A stretch of 64,000 bases of DNA from Bacillus_AB infantis_B (GTDB lineage Bacteria; Bacillota; Bacilli; Bacillales; Cytobacillaceae): assembly GCF_008180445.1 (NCBI RefSeq), contig NZ_VTER01000013.1:1-64000 (forward strand), given 5' to 3'. Below are positions 49,321 to 57,993 of the stretch, piece by piece. The translations under genes were made by a program, and so were the position numbers. The notes under the pieces were generated by a model, which saw only the letters and a program-made list of their open reading frames with translations, had not been told where the DNA came from and made no database searches. Every line of letters begins with the position of its first letter. Positions within the stretch are counted from its first letter, which is position 1.

Positions 49321-50832
49321 TTATAGTACTCCGGAAAACAGCCTGGAGAAGGACTCTTTTGTCCTCTCCCAAAGTCCGCGTTTATAATATTGCACAGGTG
49401 TAATCCGGACACTATCCCTCATATCTTCTTCATAATGCGCCGACAGATCCCTGATTGAACTGCAGCCAAGCAGGAAGACATTGACTTCGAAATTGAGATG
49501 GAAGCTTCTCATATCCATATTGGCTGTTCCGACAGAAGCCATATTTCCATCTGCGATGATGATTTTCTGATGGAGAAAGCCTTTTTGGTAAGAGTAGATT
49601 TCAACTCCATATTTAAGCAGCTCGGAAAAATAGGACCTGCTTGCATACTGGGTGAGGAAGCTGTCATTCTTTTCCGGAACCATGATCCTTACCTCCACCC
49701 CTTTTGCTGCAGCCACCCGCAGCGCAGTCCTGATTGCTTCGTTCGGGACGAAATAAGGTGTGGCAATCCAAATCGACCTTTCTGCACTGGTGATCATCGA
49801 ATAAAAGAAATCTCCCATAATCCCCTGCTGTGTATCAGGCCCGCTGGCAACCACCTGGATTGCCCCATTTATTTCATCCTCGCCGGCAGGCCTTTCACTG
49901 ACCGAATATTTGTCAAGGACCTGTTCCCGGCTGACATACTCCCAGTCCAAAAGGAAGACTGTATGCAGCGTGTATACAGCCTCGCCTTCCAGCACCATAT
50001 GGGTGTCGCGCCAGAACCCCATCGCTTCATCCTCGCCGAGATATTCAATCCCGACATTGAGCCCGCCGACAAAGCCGGTCTCTCCGTCGATCACGACGAT
50101 TTTGCGATGGTTCCTGAAATTGATTTTCTGATTGAAGAAGCCGAATTTCAAAGGCAGGAAGCAATGAACCTTGATACCCGCTTCCTCCATCCTTTTAATT
50201 TCATGCACAGCCATCTTCATGCTGCCGGCAGCGTCATACATGAAAAGGACTTCGACTCCTGCTTCAGCCTTTTCAATGAGGATATCAATGATCTCTTTTC
50301 CGAGCCTGTCCGAGCGGAAGATATAGTATTGTATATGGATGAATTTTTTTGCTTTCTTCAGCCTTGCCTTCAGCTCTTCAAACGTTTCTTCGCCATTTTT
50401 CAGCATCTCAGCCCTGGAAGAGGTGCTGATGGGGGTCATGCTGGCATTGGCAGCAAACCTGGCAAAGTTCTGCTGGTTATCCTGCAGAAATGTAAGGTCC
50501 GGTGACTCCTTCCTCTTCATCATCCTTTTCCACTGCTCTCTGTCATTGCTCCTTTTTGTGCGGAAAAGATATCCTTTCAGATAAAGCTGCCCTGAATATA
50601 AGTAGAACATATAGCCTGCCACCGGAATGAAGATCAGGACATAAATCCAGAGGAGCGTATGGTGGGAGGTGCGGTTTTCAAGAACCAGCGAGTAGATGCT
50701 CACCAGTATAATAAAAGCATACAGCCCAGCTGAGGCCAGCTTCCAAAAGTAGCCTGCACCGGTAAAAAACAGGACATACAGGGAAGCAGCCAATATTAGC
50801 AAAAAGACAAACTCTATTCTCTGTTTTTTCAT
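49321..50832 (-). CDS. cls: cardiolipin synthase
   Basis: 503 aa. Two N-terminal membrane segments (about 7-27 and 33-55), then two PLD domains, each with HKD: FRNHRKIVVIDGETGFVGG near 231 and GFLHQKIIIADGNMASVGT near 408. Joins two phosphatidylglycerol molecules to cardiolipin. The start at 50832 (MKKQRIEFVF) follows GGAG; starts at 50847 or 50949 are less likely. A plus-strand frame at 49498-50505 is a shadow. Confidence 0.93.
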   Translation of the reverse strand: MKKQRIEFVFLLILAASLYVLFFTGAGYFWKLASAGLYAFIILVSIYSLVLENRTSHHTLLWIYVLIFIPVAGYMFYLYSGQLYLKGYLFRTKRSNDREQWKRMMKRKESPDLTFLQDNQQNFARFAANASMTPISTSSRAEMLKNGEETFEELKARLKKAKKFIHIQYYIFRSDRLGKEIIDILIEKAEAGVEVLFMYDAAGSMKMAVHEIKRMEEAGIKVHCFLPLKFGFFNQKINFRNHRKIVVIDGETGFVGGLNVGIEYLGEDEAMGFWRDTHMVLEGEAVYTLHTVFLLDWEYVSREQVLDKYSVSERPAGEDEINGAIQVVASGPDTQQGIMGDFFYSMITSAERSIWIATPYFVPNEAIRTALRVAAAKGVEVRIMVPEKNDSFLTQYASRSYFSELLKYGVEIYSYQKGFLHQKIIIADGNMASVGTANMDMRSFHLNFEVNVFLLGCSSIRDLSAHYEEDMRDSVRITPVQYYKRGLWERTKESFSRLFSGVL

Positions 50833-50920
50833 AAGATCATTCTCCATGTCTATAGAAAGTTTCCTTTTGTATACCCTTTGTGCCTTGAGAGGGAAACCTG
50901 GCTTAGTCTGCACCGGTACA

Positions 50921-50957
50921 TAAAAAAAACGGGCTGTGCCCAGTGGCATGCCCGCTT
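50921..50957 (-). terminator. terminator of the 51-aa gene
   Basis: Stem CGGGC-TG-TGCC / GGCA-T-GCCCG (50930-50954) with eight T on the minus strand. Confidence 0.75.
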
Positions 50958-50973
50958 GCTTTATTCTCCTGAA

Positions 50974-51129
50974 CTATTTTCTCATATTCTCCTGGTCTTT
51001 CAGCCTGTTCTGCTGGTCAGGCTTCCTGCCCTCTTTAAGCTTGTCAGGCGCTTCCCCGCCGGAATGCTGCTTCCGTTCATATTCAAGCAGGCTTTCCTGG
51101 TTCTGGCCATCCTTGTTATTTTCAGTCAT
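50974..51129 (-). CDS. small hydrophilic protein
   Basis: 51 aa, beginning MTENNKDGQNQESLLEYERK and ending NRLKDQENMRK. Very rich in Gln, Asn, Lys and Glu, no Cys, Trp or membrane segment, as in small disordered proteins of spore formers. TTAGGAGGG lies 9 nt before the ATG and a clear terminator follows, so it has the full signals of a gene. I do not recognise a family; it could be a spore-associated small protein. Confidence 0.68.
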   Translation of the reverse strand: MTENNKDGQNQESLLEYERKQHSGGEAPDKLKEGRKPDQQNRLKDQENMRK

Positions 51130-51227
51130 GAGCTGTCCCTCCTAACGGTGTTTTTATCCTTATTCCCGAAAAGAGGCTCCGGAAACGCCAATTTGAACAG
51201 CATCAGTAAAATGAATGTCCCCTTTGC

Positions 51228-52442
51228 TTATGCCTGGGTTTTCGGGAGTATAATTTCAAAAACCGTCCCTTTATTGACCTCGCTGTTGACTTTGACGAGT
51301 CCGCTGTGATTTTCAATGATTTTAAAGCTGGTCATCAGGCCAAGGCCAGTCCCCTTTTCTTTTGTTGTATAAAAAGGCTCGCCGAGTGTGTTGATCCGCT
51401 CTGGAGGAATGCCTGTCCCTTCGTCTTTAATCATGACAGCCACATGCCCATCCTTCCTGTCCGCTGCCTTGATCGTGATGGTCCCGCCATCCGGCATGGC
51501 TTCAGCTGAATTTTTTATCATATTGATAAATACCTGCTTCAGCTGATTCTCTTCACACCATATCTCCGATTCATCCAGATCAAGCCCGGTGATTATCTGG
51601 ACGTTATGGATCAGGCATTGCGGCTGAATCAGTACAACCACTTCCTGAATCAGCTTCTTAAGATCGCATACCCTGTAAACCGCAGCCGCAGGTTTGGCGA
51701 GGACAAGGAACTCGCCAACAATCAAATTGATCCGGTCCAGCTCTGAGATGGCAATATCGGCATACTCCCGATTTCCCTCCGCCTTCAGCAGCTGGATGAA
51801 TCCTTTAATGCTTGTCAGAGGATTGCGGATTTCATGGGCGATCCCTGCGGCCATCTGCCCGACAAGCGCCAGCTTCTCTGACTTTTGCAGAAGCAGGTCT
51901 GCCTGCTCTTTTTTAACCGTAACATCCTGGCCGATTGAAAGCACTGCCTTCCTGCCCTGAAAGCTTGTAAAGAGGGTGGACACTTCAAAATAAATCTTTT
52001 TGCCGTCAAGCCTGGTGATTTTCTGTTCCCTCCGGCCTGCCGGAAGTTTTTCTTTATATGTTATATCAAGTATCTTCTTGTATTTGGCGGCATCCGGCGC
52101 TTCCATAAAATCAAATACTGACCTGCCGACCATTTCCTCTTTGCTTTCAGCAGCCACCATCTTCTGGGCCGCTTTGTTTGCATAGACAATTTTGTCATAA
52201 TCCTGGATAATGACAGGCTCAGGCATCGTTTCGATCAGCTGCCTGTAAAATGCTTCGTTCTCTTTCGCTTTCCCTGTAAGATATTTCAATTTGTCATACT
52301 GCCAGCCTACAAACCAGGCAATGATAGTGGCAATGGTGAAATCAACGATTTCCTTGTGCCATGGGTCATCGAAAATGAAGGCTTGCGTTAAAGTGAATAA
52401 AATAGAAATGCTGACTAAAGCGATTTGGCCTGTTCTCTTCAT
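51228..52442 (-). CDS. PAS-domain sensor histidine kinase, orphan
   Basis: 404 aa. Two short N-terminal membrane segments (about 8-24 and 33-48), PAS domain about 62-180 (FYRQLIETMPEPVIIQDYDKIVYANKAAQKMV), HisKA with His203 in GQMAAGIAHEIRNPLTSIKGF, HATPase with KQVFINMIKNSAEAMPDGG and GLGLMTSF. No response regulator gene lies next to it, as is usual for the sporulation kinases (KinA-E) that phosphorylate Spo0F. That role is inferred. Confidence 0.9.
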   Translation of the reverse strand: MKRTGQIALVSISILFTLTQAFIFDDPWHKEIVDFTIATIIAWFVGWQYDKLKYLTGKAKENEAFYRQLIETMPEPVIIQDYDKIVYANKAAQKMVAAESKEEMVGRSVFDFMEAPDAAKYKKILDITYKEKLPAGRREQKITRLDGKKIYFEVSTLFTSFQGRKAVLSIGQDVTVKKEQADLLLQKSEKLALVGQMAAGIAHEIRNPLTSIKGFIQLLKAEGNREYADIAISELDRINLIVGEFLVLAKPAAAVYRVCDLKKLIQEVVVLIQPQCLIHNVQIITGLDLDESEIWCEENQLKQVFINMIKNSAEAMPDGGTITIKAADRKDGHVAVMIKDEGTGIPPERINTLGEPFYTTKEKGTGLGLMTSFKIIENHSGLVKVNSEVNKGTVFEIILPKTQA

Positions 52443-52585
52443 TTATAACAATCCTCTTTGGTGGATTTAATGGTATCGGCAAAGCTTTCACTGCCTTAGT
52501 CAATACATTCTTTTTCCGGGCCAAAATTCCTTCCCATCAGAAAAAATATTAGATGGTTTTCAAATAACTTTCCTGCAAAGCCCCG

Positions 52586-54016
52586 TTAATAGGCTTTTGC
52601 CCAATAAACAAGCTCTTCTGCCTTATTGCCGCAGCAGACACACACATCGGATATATGCTCCTGTTCAAAAGGAATGCAGCGCGAGGTTGCACCGGTCTCC
52701 TCCTTGATTCTGTCTTCACATTCCCTGCTGCCGCACCACATAGCTTTGATAAACCCCTGATTGTCCTTCAATGCCTGCTTGAACTCACCCATGCCTGCAG
52801 CATTCTCTGTTTTTTGTTCGCGGAGCTCCCTCGCTTTTTCCAGCAAACTTGATTGGATATCTTCCAGCAGCCCGGCGATTGCCTGCTCTGCCCCTTCAGC
52901 CGGGACAAACACCTTTTCGCCTGTATCCCTGCGGACAAGCACAACCTGATTTTTCTCGATATCCTTCGGGCCGGCCTCAAGCCTGAGCGGGATTCCTTTC
53001 ATTTCGTACTCATTGAACTTCCAGCCAGGCTTTTTGTCGCTGCTGTCAATTCCGACCCTGAAAGTCTTGCCGAGTTTCTCTTTCAGCTCATAGCAGAAAT
53101 CGAGAACCCCTTCTTTATGCTGTGCCACAGGGACGATCATCAGCTGGGCTGGCGCAATCCGCGGCGGGATGATCAGGCCCCTGTTATCGCCGTGGACCAT
53201 GATCATGGCGCCGATCACCCTAGTCGTAAGACCCCACGACGTCTGATGCACATGCTGAAGTTCCCCTTCTCTGTCCGAATACTGGATGCCGAATGCCTTG
53301 GCAAAACCGTCCCCCAGATGGTGTGAGGTTCCTGTCTGGAGTGCTTTTCCGTCATGCATCAGGCTCTCAATCGTGTAGGTGAATTTTGCGCCGGCGAATT
53401 TTTCTTTCTCTGTTTTCCGGCCCTTAAGGACCGGTATGGCCAGGACGTTTTCACACAGATCTGCATAGACATCAAGCATCCTTGTCGTTTCTTCATGCGC
53501 ATCCTCATCTGTCGCATGGCATGTATGCCCTTCCTGCCACAGAAACTCAAGCGTCCTTAGGAAAGGCCGTGTCGTTTTTTCCCATCTGACCACATTGGCC
53601 CATTGATTGTACAGCTTAGGAAGATCCCTGTAAGAATGGATGATATTTTTATAATGTTCGCAAAAAAGGACCTCTGATGTCGGCCGGACGACTAGCCGTT
53701 CTGCCAGCTCCTCTGACCCGCCATGGGTCACCCATGCCACCTCTGGCGCAAATCCCTCGATATGGTCCTTTTCTTTCTGGAGGAGGCTTTCAGGAATGAA
53801 CAATGGCATATAAACATTTTCATGCCCTGTTTCCTTGATCCTTCTGTCCAGCTCGTTTTTTATATTGTCCCACAGAGAATATCCGTAAGGGCGGATGATC
53901 ATCGATCCCCTGACACTTGAATAATCGATCAGTTCCGCCTTGGTCACCACATCTGTATACCATTGGGCAAAATCCTCTTCCATTGCCGTAATTTCTTTTA
54001 CAAATTCCTTTGCCAT
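52586..54016 (-). CDS. proS: prolyl-tRNA synthetase, eukaryote/archaeon-like type
   Basis: 476 aa. Charges tRNA-Pro. The N-terminus MAKEFVKEITAMEEDFAQWYTDVV, class II motif 2 around FLRTLEFLWQEGHTCHATDEDA, and the C-terminal zinc-like domain (CGSRECEDRIKEETGATSRCIP with VCVCCGNKAEELVYWAKAY) are those of the type without the bacterial editing insert. Start chosen at 54016, since the upstream extension has no counterpart. Expression is set by a T-box leader. Some Bacillaceae carry this form besides or in place of the bacterial ProRS. Confidence 0.93.
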   Translation of the reverse strand: MAKEFVKEITAMEEDFAQWYTDVVTKAELIDYSSVRGSMIIRPYGYSLWDNIKNELDRRIKETGHENVYMPLFIPESLLQKEKDHIEGFAPEVAWVTHGGSEELAERLVVRPTSEVLFCEHYKNIIHSYRDLPKLYNQWANVVRWEKTTRPFLRTLEFLWQEGHTCHATDEDAHEETTRMLDVYADLCENVLAIPVLKGRKTEKEKFAGAKFTYTIESLMHDGKALQTGTSHHLGDGFAKAFGIQYSDREGELQHVHQTSWGLTTRVIGAMIMVHGDNRGLIIPPRIAPAQLMIVPVAQHKEGVLDFCYELKEKLGKTFRVGIDSSDKKPGWKFNEYEMKGIPLRLEAGPKDIEKNQVVLVRRDTGEKVFVPAEGAEQAIAGLLEDIQSSLLEKARELREQKTENAAGMGEFKQALKDNQGFIKAMWCGSRECEDRIKEETGATSRCIPFEQEHISDVCVCCGNKAEELVYWAKAY

Positions 54017-54129
54017 GATTGCACCCCATATTCTGATTAAGTGATGAAAAGATGAATGCAACACTCTCATCCTGGCCAGGGAAAGAGCCGCTGAAGCTTC
54101 TTGAAGAGTGCAGAAGTGCCGGCAATCTG

Positions 54130-54376
54130 CTGGAAAAATAAAAAAGCCCCGATTTATAAAATAGGGACCAGATCATGGCGGTACCACCCTAATTTATAAA
54201 GCAAGGCTTTATACTCTCTTCATGATAACGGCATGTGCCGCTGCTGCCTTCAAGTATCCGGCAGCGAACTCCGGGGCAGGTTCGGCAGCTGTCTATAGAA
54301 GCCTCCCACCGCCGGCTCCCTCTCTTGGATAGACATAGACTGTTTACTGATCCCCTTCATCGTTTCAGTTATTTTT
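54130..54376 (-). ncRNA. T-box riboswitch, proline type
   Basis: The 5' leader of proS. The T-box sequence AGGGTGGTACCGC is at 54190-54178 (minus strand), followed by a terminator hairpin GGTCCC / GGGGCT and TTTTTTATTTTT ending near 54140. Stem I region holds CAGTAAACAG and GAACCTGCCCCGG, with Pro codons CCT or CCC as possible specifier. Uncharged tRNA-Pro would favour the antiterminator. Confidence 0.9.
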
Positions 54377-54380
54377 CAGT

Positions 54381-54409
54381 ATTATATACAGCGAAATGTA
54401 TGATGTCAA
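54381..54409 (-). promoter_or_regulatory. sigma-A promoter of proS
   Basis: On the minus strand TTGACA (54409-54404), 17 bp, TATAAT (54386-54381): consensus at all 12 positions. Confidence 0.88.
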
Positions 54410-54540
54410 ACCTGTTTTTTATTAGAATTTCAGCTGTTTTGGTTTTGCTGGGCTTCTTGAGGTTGGATTCGGGCGTTAATTGAGGTGAAAGGATTTGTTT
54501 TATGAAGGGTGAAAATAGCCATTCTGGGGAGATTATGAAC

Positions 54541-54787
54541 TTATTCTATATAGAATTTGAAGGATTTCACCTGAATTATGAGTTACTCTATCAAAAATTT
54601 GAAGAATCCCACCTGAATTATGAGTTACTCTATCAAAAATTTGAAGGATCCCACCTGAATTATGGGTAACTCTATCAAAAATTTGAAAGATTCTACCTGA
54701 ATTTTGAGGGATTCTACCCAGTAATCGAATTATTCTACCTAAATTACGAGTGATTCTACCTAAAATCCCGATGATTCTACCAAAAAA
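54541..54787. repeat. 21-bp phased degenerate tandem array, 12 units
   Basis: Cores of type ATTCTACCTRAATT recur at 21-bp steps from 54544 to 54775. The first seven units alternate between two kinds (ACTCTATCAAAAATTTGA and CCCACCTGAATTATGAG), which gives a nearly exact 42-bp superrepeat at 54565-54680; the last five are more diverged. On the minus strand one frame stays open through all units as a 7-residue repeat (GRI-x3-L), but it has no start codon or ribosome binding site. It lies between the ltaE terminator and the proS promoter. 54410-54540 holds nothing else that I recognise. Confidence 0.85.
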
Positions 54788-54831
54788 CAGCTATAATTTT
54801 TCCTTTTTACAAATATACCCAAATTCTGCAC

Positions 54832-54870
54832 ACACAAAAAAACAGGTGCTCCCTAAAAGAGAGCACCAAT
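54832..54870 (-). terminator. terminator of ltaE
   Basis: Stem GGTGCTC (54845-54851) / GAGCACC (54861-54867), then TGTTTTTTTGTG on the minus strand. Confidence 0.85.
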
Positions 54871-54894
54871 TCATATTTTCTGCGCCACTGGCTG

Positions 54895-55935
54895 TTACAG
54901 AGCAGACACATGCCCCGCTGCCGTCCTGCTGACAGCATCCAGCGCCTTTTCTATGTCATTGGCCGACACATCAAAATGAGTGGTGAATCTTACCGAAGAC
55001 GGCCCGAATGTAACGGCGCGGACTCCTTCCTTCTCCAGCTTTTCTACAAATTGCTCTGAGCTCGGGCCCAGTTCCTTTACGTCTGCAACAATAATATTCG
55101 TATCTACCTGATTGACGACAGAAATGCCTTTTATATTTTGAATGCCCTCAGCCAGCTTCCGGGCGTTCTCATGGTCTTCATGAAGCCTGTGCCTCATCTG
55201 TGTCAGCGCAATCAGTCCCGGTGCTGCGATGATACCGGCCTGCCTCATGCCTCCGCCCAGCCTTTTCCTCCAGATGCGGGCAGCCTGGATGAATTCCCTG
55301 CTTCCGGCGAGGATCGACCCGACTGGTGCCCCAAGGCCCTTGGACAAGCATACCTGGACTGTATCAGCATGCCGGGTGAAATCAGCAACTGGCCTCTCAA
55401 GGGCGGCTGCGGCATTGAACAGCCTTGCTCCATCCACATGGACAGGGATATTATAGCGGCGGGCGATTGAATGGATAGCCTCCATATTTTCCACAGAAAC
55501 GACAGCCCCTCCTGCACGGTTATGCGTATTTTCAAGGCAGATCAGGCCGGTTTCGGGAAAATGCTGATCTTTGCCGCGTATGGCAGCTTCTATTGCGGCG
55601 GGAACCATTTCCCCTCTATTCCCTGCAATCGTTCTTGTCTGGACGCCGGCAAAAGCAGAAGCCGCACCTGATTCGTAATAGAAAATATGGGATTCTGCCT
55701 CAAGGAGAATTTCGTTCCCTGGCCTTGTATGTGTAAGAATGGCTGCCTGGTTACCCTGTGTCCCGCTTGTTACCAGCAGGGCTGCTTCCTTCCCGAGTAT
55801 GTCTGCAGCAGTCTCTTCAAGCTTGATGATGGAAGGGTCTTCCGCGTAGACATCATCCCCGACTTCTGCTTCATATGCAGCCTTCCTCATTTCTTCCGTC
55901 GGCTTTGTCACTGTATCGCTTCTTAAATCTATCAT
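54895..55935 (-). CDS. ltaE: low-specificity L-threonine aldolase
   Basis: 346 aa PLP enzyme that splits threonine to glycine and acetaldehyde. N-terminus MIDLRSDTVTKPTEEMRKA is diagnostic; the PLP Lys lies in VQVCLSKGLGAPVGS near 200 and the Asp-Gly-Ala-Arg motif in VHVDGARLFNAAAAL. Start ATG at 55935 follows AGGAGGAATAAGG; the frame upstream belongs to the PAP2 gene region. It is 2 nt after the PAP2 stop. Confidence 0.92.
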   Translation of the reverse strand: MIDLRSDTVTKPTEEMRKAAYEAEVGDDVYAEDPSIIKLEETAADILGKEAALLVTSGTQGNQAAILTHTRPGNEILLEAESHIFYYESGAASAFAGVQTRTIAGNRGEMVPAAIEAAIRGKDQHFPETGLICLENTHNRAGGAVVSVENMEAIHSIARRYNIPVHVDGARLFNAAAALERPVADFTRHADTVQVCLSKGLGAPVGSILAGSREFIQAARIWRKRLGGGMRQAGIIAAPGLIALTQMRHRLHEDHENARKLAEGIQNIKGISVVNQVDTNIIVADVKELGPSSEQFVEKLEKEGVRAVTFGPSSVRFTTHFDVSANDIEKALDAVSRTAAGHVSAL

Positions 55936-55937
55936 CC

Positions 55938-56630
55938 TTATTCCTCCTGTCTTAAATTCGCTGTCCTGCCAAATCTGCTGTTCATAAATACATAGAATAT
56001 AACCCATATGTAAACCCAAATAAAAGCAAATGCATATCCTCCCGCCACATCGGTTGGATAGTGGACCTGCAGGACAATGCGGCTGATCCCGATCAAAAGA
56101 ATCCAAAGGGCAAAAGCAGCTGCCGCCATCACCCTGGCTCCTGCAGACTTTAATTCCTTAATGACAAAATAGGCTGTCAGCAGATATAAAATGCCCCCCA
56201 CCATCGCATGTCCGCTCGGGAAACTGAGGCTATTCACCTCAGTGATATGCTCCAGCTCCGGCCTCTCTCTGCCGAACAGCTCCTTCAGCCGCTTGCTGGC
56301 CTCGTTTCCGAGTGCAACGGCGATCACAAGGACTGCCATGCCCAGATAGTCTCTCTTCTTGAACCACAGCCAAGCAAGCACTATAAGCGCTGCCAAACCG
56401 ATGCCCTGCTTGTCGCCAAACCAGGTAAAAAATTCAAACAGCGGATAGGAAGAGGCTGAAAAAACCCCTGTGACAGCAGAAGAGACAGCTCTGTCAAACC
56501 ATAAAGATTTTCCCCCTGATACTGAATAGCCTATCAGCACTGCAGCAGCTACTGCTATTATAACAGCCGCCAGCGCCGCTTTTGATTGTTTTGACTGCAA
56601 ACCAATACCATCTCCCCAGCTCATTTTCAT
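55938..56630 (-). CDS. PAP2 family phosphatase
   Basis: 230 aa with about 6 membrane segments. The three phosphatase motifs are present: KRLKELFGRERP, SFPSGHAM and SRIVLQVHYPTDV. Such enzymes remove phosphate from undecaprenyl pyrophosphate or phosphatidate at the membrane. The ATG at 56630 has a poor ribosome binding site; M3, or a TTG at codon 11 after GGGGAG, is possible. Probably one unit with ltaE. Confidence 0.88.
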   Translation of the reverse strand: MKMSWGDGIGLQSKQSKAALAAVIIAVAAAVLIGYSVSGGKSLWFDRAVSSAVTGVFSASSYPLFEFFTWFGDKQGIGLAALIVLAWLWFKKRDYLGMAVLVIAVALGNEASKRLKELFGRERPELEHITEVNSLSFPSGHAMVGGILYLLTAYFVIKELKSAGARVMAAAAFALWILLIGISRIVLQVHYPTDVAGGYAFAFIWVYIWVIFYVFMNSRFGRTANLRQEE

Positions 56631-56749
56631 ACACTCTTAGAATATTATTCTAAAGTTTTTCAAATTTGAAGGCTTATTATCCTGCAATCCTCAAAAATAA
56701 TGTTATAATTTTCGAAACAGTAAAAATTAAAGCACAAAGGAGAGTTATT

Positions 56750-57949
56750 ATGATCAGTTCATTATTCAGCAGACTTGAAGATTATTACGAAGAAATGGCA
56801 GCGATCCGCCGCTATCTCCATCAGCATCCTGAACTTTCCTTTCAGGAAGAAAATACAGCAAAATACATAAAAGAATATTATGAAAAACTGGGGATCGAAG
56901 TAAAAGGGAATGTCGGCGGGAATGGAGTCGTAGCCAAGGTTTACGGAGAGAAGCCAGGGAAGACGATTGCCCTCCGTGCCGATTTCGATGCACTTCCAAT
57001 CCAGGATGAAAAAGATGTCCCTTATAAATCGCTCGTCCCGGGTGTCATGCATGCCTGCGGCCATGATGGCCATACCGCAACACTGCTTGTGCTCGGCAAG
57101 GTCCTTCACGAGCTGCGCTCTGAATTGGAAGGAACATATGTCCTGATTCACCAGCATGCCGAAGAATATGCGCCGGGCGGGGCGGTTTCCATGATCAAGG
57201 ATGGCTGCCTTGAAGGTGTGGACGTTATTTTCGGCACCCATTTATGGGCTTCCGAACCGACAGGAAAGATCCAATACCGGACCGGTCCTTTCATGGCGGC
57301 AGCCGACCGCTTTGAAATCACTGTGCAAGGAAAGGGCGGACACGGAGCCCAGCCTCATAAAACGAAGGATGCAATCGTGACAGCCTCCCAGCTTGTCGTC
57401 AACCTCCAGCAGATCGTCAGCCGGAAGGTCGATCCTATTGACTCAGCCGTCGTCACTATCGGTTCATTTGTGGCACAAAATGCCTTCAATGTCATTGCCG
57501 ACAAAGCTAAATTGGAAGGCACTGTACGCACCTTCAGCGAACAGGTGCGTAACGATATTGAAGAAGAATTGGAAAGAGTCGTGAAAGGTACCTGCTATAC
57601 CGCTGACAGTTCATACAGCTATGCCTACCACCGCGGCTACCCGGCTGTCATCAACCATGAAGCGGAAACCAATTTCCTTGCCGAGTGCGCCAAATCGATT
57701 TCCGAAGTCAATGAAGTCGTTGAAACAGCACCGGAAATGGGCGGTGAGGATTTTGCCTATTATCTTCAGCATGTAAAAGGCACATTCTTCTTCACAGGAG
57801 CGAAGCCTCTCAGCGATGACGCGGCATACCCTCACCACCACCCAAGATTCGATATTGATGAAAAGGCAATGCTGATTGCTGCAAAGACACTAGGTTCTGC
57901 GGCACTGCAATACCACAAAGTCGAGTCTCAGCAAAACGTTACCGTATAA
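56750..57949 (+). CDS. yhaA: M20 family amidohydrolase
   Basis: 399 aa. Metal site HACGHDGH (His101, Cys103, His105), HQHAEEYAPGG near 137-147, and GGEDFAYYLQ near the C-terminus. Cleaves N-acyl amino acids or similar amides (aminoacylase/hippurate hydrolase type). ATG at 56750 follows AAAGGAGAG; the frame to 56666 was rejected. Next to ecsC as yhaA in B. subtilis. Confidence 0.92.
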   Translation: MISSLFSRLEDYYEEMAAIRRYLHQHPELSFQEENTAKYIKEYYEKLGIEVKGNVGGNGVVAKVYGEKPGKTIALRADFDALPIQDEKDVPYKSLVPGVMHACGHDGHTATLLVLGKVLHELRSELEGTYVLIHQHAEEYAPGGAVSMIKDGCLEGVDVIFGTHLWASEPTGKIQYRTGPFMAAADRFEITVQGKGGHGAQPHKTKDAIVTASQLVVNLQQIVSRKVDPIDSAVVTIGSFVAQNAFNVIADKAKLEGTVRTFSEQVRNDIEEELERVVKGTCYTADSSYSYAYHRGYPAVINHEAETNFLAECAKSISEVNEVVETAPEMGGEDFAYYLQHVKGTFFFTGAKPLSDDAAYPHHHPRFDIDEKAMLIAAKTLGSAALQYHKVESQQNVTV

Positions 57950-57951
57950 GC

Positions 57952-57992
57952 AAAAAGCATCCGCCGATGATTTCGGCGGATGCTTTTTTTCC
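57952..57992 (+). terminator. terminator of yhaA
   Basis: Perfect stem AAAAGCATCCGCCG / CGGCGGATGCTTTT with more T after it. It can also serve ecsC on the other strand. Confidence 0.9.
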
Positions 57993-57993
57993 T

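Noticed and set aside
49498..50505. 335-residue plus-strand frame
   Set aside because: Exact shadow of the cls PLD domains; Cys/His-rich composition typical of antisense frames.
54541..54793. Minus-strand heptad-repeat protein in the 21-bp array
   Set aside because: The frame is open, but no ATG, GTG or TTG with a ribosome binding site exists, and the similar array at 10.6 kb has stops in the same frame.
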